In this document: one piece after another, positions 62,774 to 64,000 of the stretch
Numbering within the stretch: position 1 is the stretch's first letter
Layout: each line of letters opens with the position of its first letter
Assembly (NCBI GenBank): GCA_022482815.1
Contig: JAKVOM010000001.1
Location: forward strand, 2,993,043 to 3,057,042
Direction of reading: 5' to 3'
Length of the DNA: 64,000 nt
Origin: Acidaminococcus sp.
GTDB taxonomy: Bacteria; Bacillota; Negativicutes; Acidaminococcales; Acidaminococcaceae
The notes under the pieces: generated by a model
The model's database searches: none
The model's input: the letters and a program-made list of their open reading frames with translations, nothing else
Told to the model about the DNA's origin: nothing
Position numbers and translations under genes: made by a program

Positions 62774-64000
62774 CTTCCACTCCTTACCATGATCTTCACC
62801 AGCCGCACGTTTTCTGCGGTATCGTCCTTCACGATCTGTCCCACCGCCTGGGTAAGATTTTCTCCCGGAAGGGCCATCCGGCCTACCCCAGGCATTTCGG
62901 AAGGGATCACCCAGCCGCCCTTCTTGGCCTTCCCGTACATGCGGACGGGCACACGGCCGGCCAGGGCTACCGGGATATAAGTGGGCAGATTGGTTTTCAG
63001 AATATCATCTCCTGGAGAAAGGGTCCGGCCGCCAATGATGGAAGCAAAATCTTCTGTATGGACCCCCACCACACACTGACTGCTGGAGGTTGCCCGGCCA
63101 TACTGCTCTTTCCCAGTGGTTTCATCCAGGGCAATGATATCGCCCCGTTGGGTGTCGCCACCCCGAGGAAAGAATTCTGCGTAGTCGTTATACACCGCGT
63201 TGTAGACTTTCGCAGCCGTCAGCGTACCGGTCAAGGTCACATTCCCCGTTTCATCCGTTGCCACAAACCGGCTGTCGTTGGTGAGCTGGCTGGTTTTATC
63301 CGGAATGGTAGGCCGTTCCAGCAAATCCTTGTACCTTCCACTTTTGGCCACGGCTGCAAGAGTTGCCGTTTCTCCAGTCAGTTCCGCCTTGGTGGCATAG
63401 GTCTCTGCAATGTTGTTTCCCTTCCCATCGGCCAAAGCCGCCTGGGCCATTGCGGTAGCGTCCAACTTTTTCCCAATGGCCGCCATGATGCTGGTGGCGA
63501 AGTTCGGGTCATTTCCCAGGGCGTCCGCCAGCTCCTTCAGGGTATCCAGAGAAGCATCCGAGCCATTGACCAGTTCGGCAATTTTCTGCTTCACATAGGC
63601 CACATTGACAATCTGGGTACTTTGGGCATTATTGTCAGGAGTCGGTGCCACAGGCGTTCCCGTAAGGACCGGGCTGTCCACATCTGCTTTCACTTTCAGG
63701 TCAATCTGCATCTGGGCCAGCTTCTCCCCAGCACTTTCGGCACTTTGCCGTGCCAGGGTAGCCTGGGTGGTGGCTCCTTCCTGAGACATCTTGGCTGCAG
63801 CCGCACTGCTGGCAGAAGCTTTGGCACTGGTATCCGCTGCCTTGGCATTGGTGGATGCTTCGGCCGCTTTTTGGGAAGAAATCGTTGCCCAGCTCTTGGC
63901 AGACTTGGCCCCGGAAACTCCATCCGGTGCTGCATCACTTTCGGCCCAGGCCCGGGCTGTTTCAGACCAGGTTTTGGAGGACCTTGCTCCGGAAACCCCG
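62770..64000 (-). CDS. Phage tail fibre/appendage protein, C-terminal part
   Basis: Partial; the frame is open to the window edge (410 codons seen). The upstream part has repeats of the type TWSETARAWAESDAAPDGVS then GAKSAKSW and an Ala/Ser-rich helical stretch (AADTSAKASASSAAAAK). Then a NNAQSTQIVNVAYVKQKIAE tail-fibre segment. The last ~150 residues (YNDYAEFFPRGGDTQRGDII, VVGVHTEDFASIIGG) resemble the Peptidase_G2/intramolecular chaperone-type end of phage appendages. Its stop overlaps radical SAM 1 by 4 bp, tying the enzymes to the structural operon. Confidence 0.85.
   Translation of the reverse strand, partial: GVSGARSSKTWSETARAWAESDAAPDGVSGAKSAKSWATISSQKAAEASTNAKAADTSAKASASSAAAAKMSQEGATTQATLARQSAESAGEKLAQMQIDLKVKADVDSPVLTGTPVAPTPDNNAQSTQIVNVAYVKQKIAELVNGSDASLDTLKELADALGNDPNFATSIMAAIGKKLDATAMAQAALADGKGNNIAETYATKAELTGETATLAAVAKSGRYKDLLERPTIPDKTSQLTNDSRFVATDETGNVTLTGTLTAAKVYNAVYNDYAEFFPRGGDTQRGDIIALDETTGKEQYGRATSSSQCVVGVHTEDFASIIGGRTLSPGDDILKTNLPTYIPVALAGRVPVRMYGKAKKGGWVIPSEMPGVGRMALPGENLTQAVGQIVKDDTAENVRLVKIMVRSGR

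Overview
The window looks like the chromosome of a low-to-medium GC Firmicute with strong AGGAGG ribosome sites. Small secreted proteins ending near a YLDPNG motif, addBA, and a prophage with a family A DNA polymerase, DUF2815 and DUF2800 genes all fit an anaerobic gut Negativicute (Acidaminococcaceae-like). That placement is inference; there is no rRNA or other marker gene here.

Positions 1-24,000 are a chromosomal stretch with wide, repeat-filled intergenic gaps. It holds a CPA1-type cation/proton antiporter, a LysR regulator divergent from a YoaK/DUF1275 membrane protein, an HD-domain protein, a nitrilase-family enzyme, the addBA double-strand-break repair operon and several unrecognised genes. 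Many loci are damaged: a secreted-protein gene is split by an ISL3-type insertion sequence with a perfect 8-bp target duplication, its neighbour has an in-frame TGA, an HExxH protein has an in-frame TAA, and only the helix-turn-helix start of a second LysR gene survives. The gaps carry at least three families of dispersed repeats: a degenerate 7-bp-period tract, a GGAGGAGAATCGC element, and a composite terminator-plus-palindrome element found in opposite orientations after two unrelated genes.

Positions 24,100-37,382 look like an accessory or defence region on the minus strand. It has a two-gene operon (a large membrane protein with a possible nuclease-like N-terminus, followed by a 14-repeat Sel1 protein), two tandem paralogous unknowns, and a type III restriction-modification operon with two mod genes and one res gene. 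The first mod gene is cut off exactly at its catalytic DPPY codons.

From about 37,383 to beyond the right edge lies a prophage whose left end forms that cut. In order come two large serine recombinases, small regulators, an intein-bearing family A DNA polymerase with several frameshifts, DUF2815 and DUF2800 genes, a complete type I hsdMSR system, and an AT-rich plus-strand block (J-domain protein and secreted proteins). A leftward late operon follows: tail fibre, radical SAM/SPASM protein, two Cys-rich CQx-repeat peptides, two unknowns, a second radical SAM/SPASM protein, then the holin/endolysin/spanin-like lysis genes. The prophage thus brings its own type I system while breaking a host type III methylase.

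The most novel-looking system is the late-operon cassette at 58,081-62,773. Two radical SAM/SPASM enzymes flank two small proteins made of a helical leader-like region plus 18-20 cysteines in CQx and CxC repeats, between tail fibre and lysis genes. The arrangement suggests a phage-encoded ribosomally made, post-translationally modified peptide, possibly virion-associated; that function is inference.
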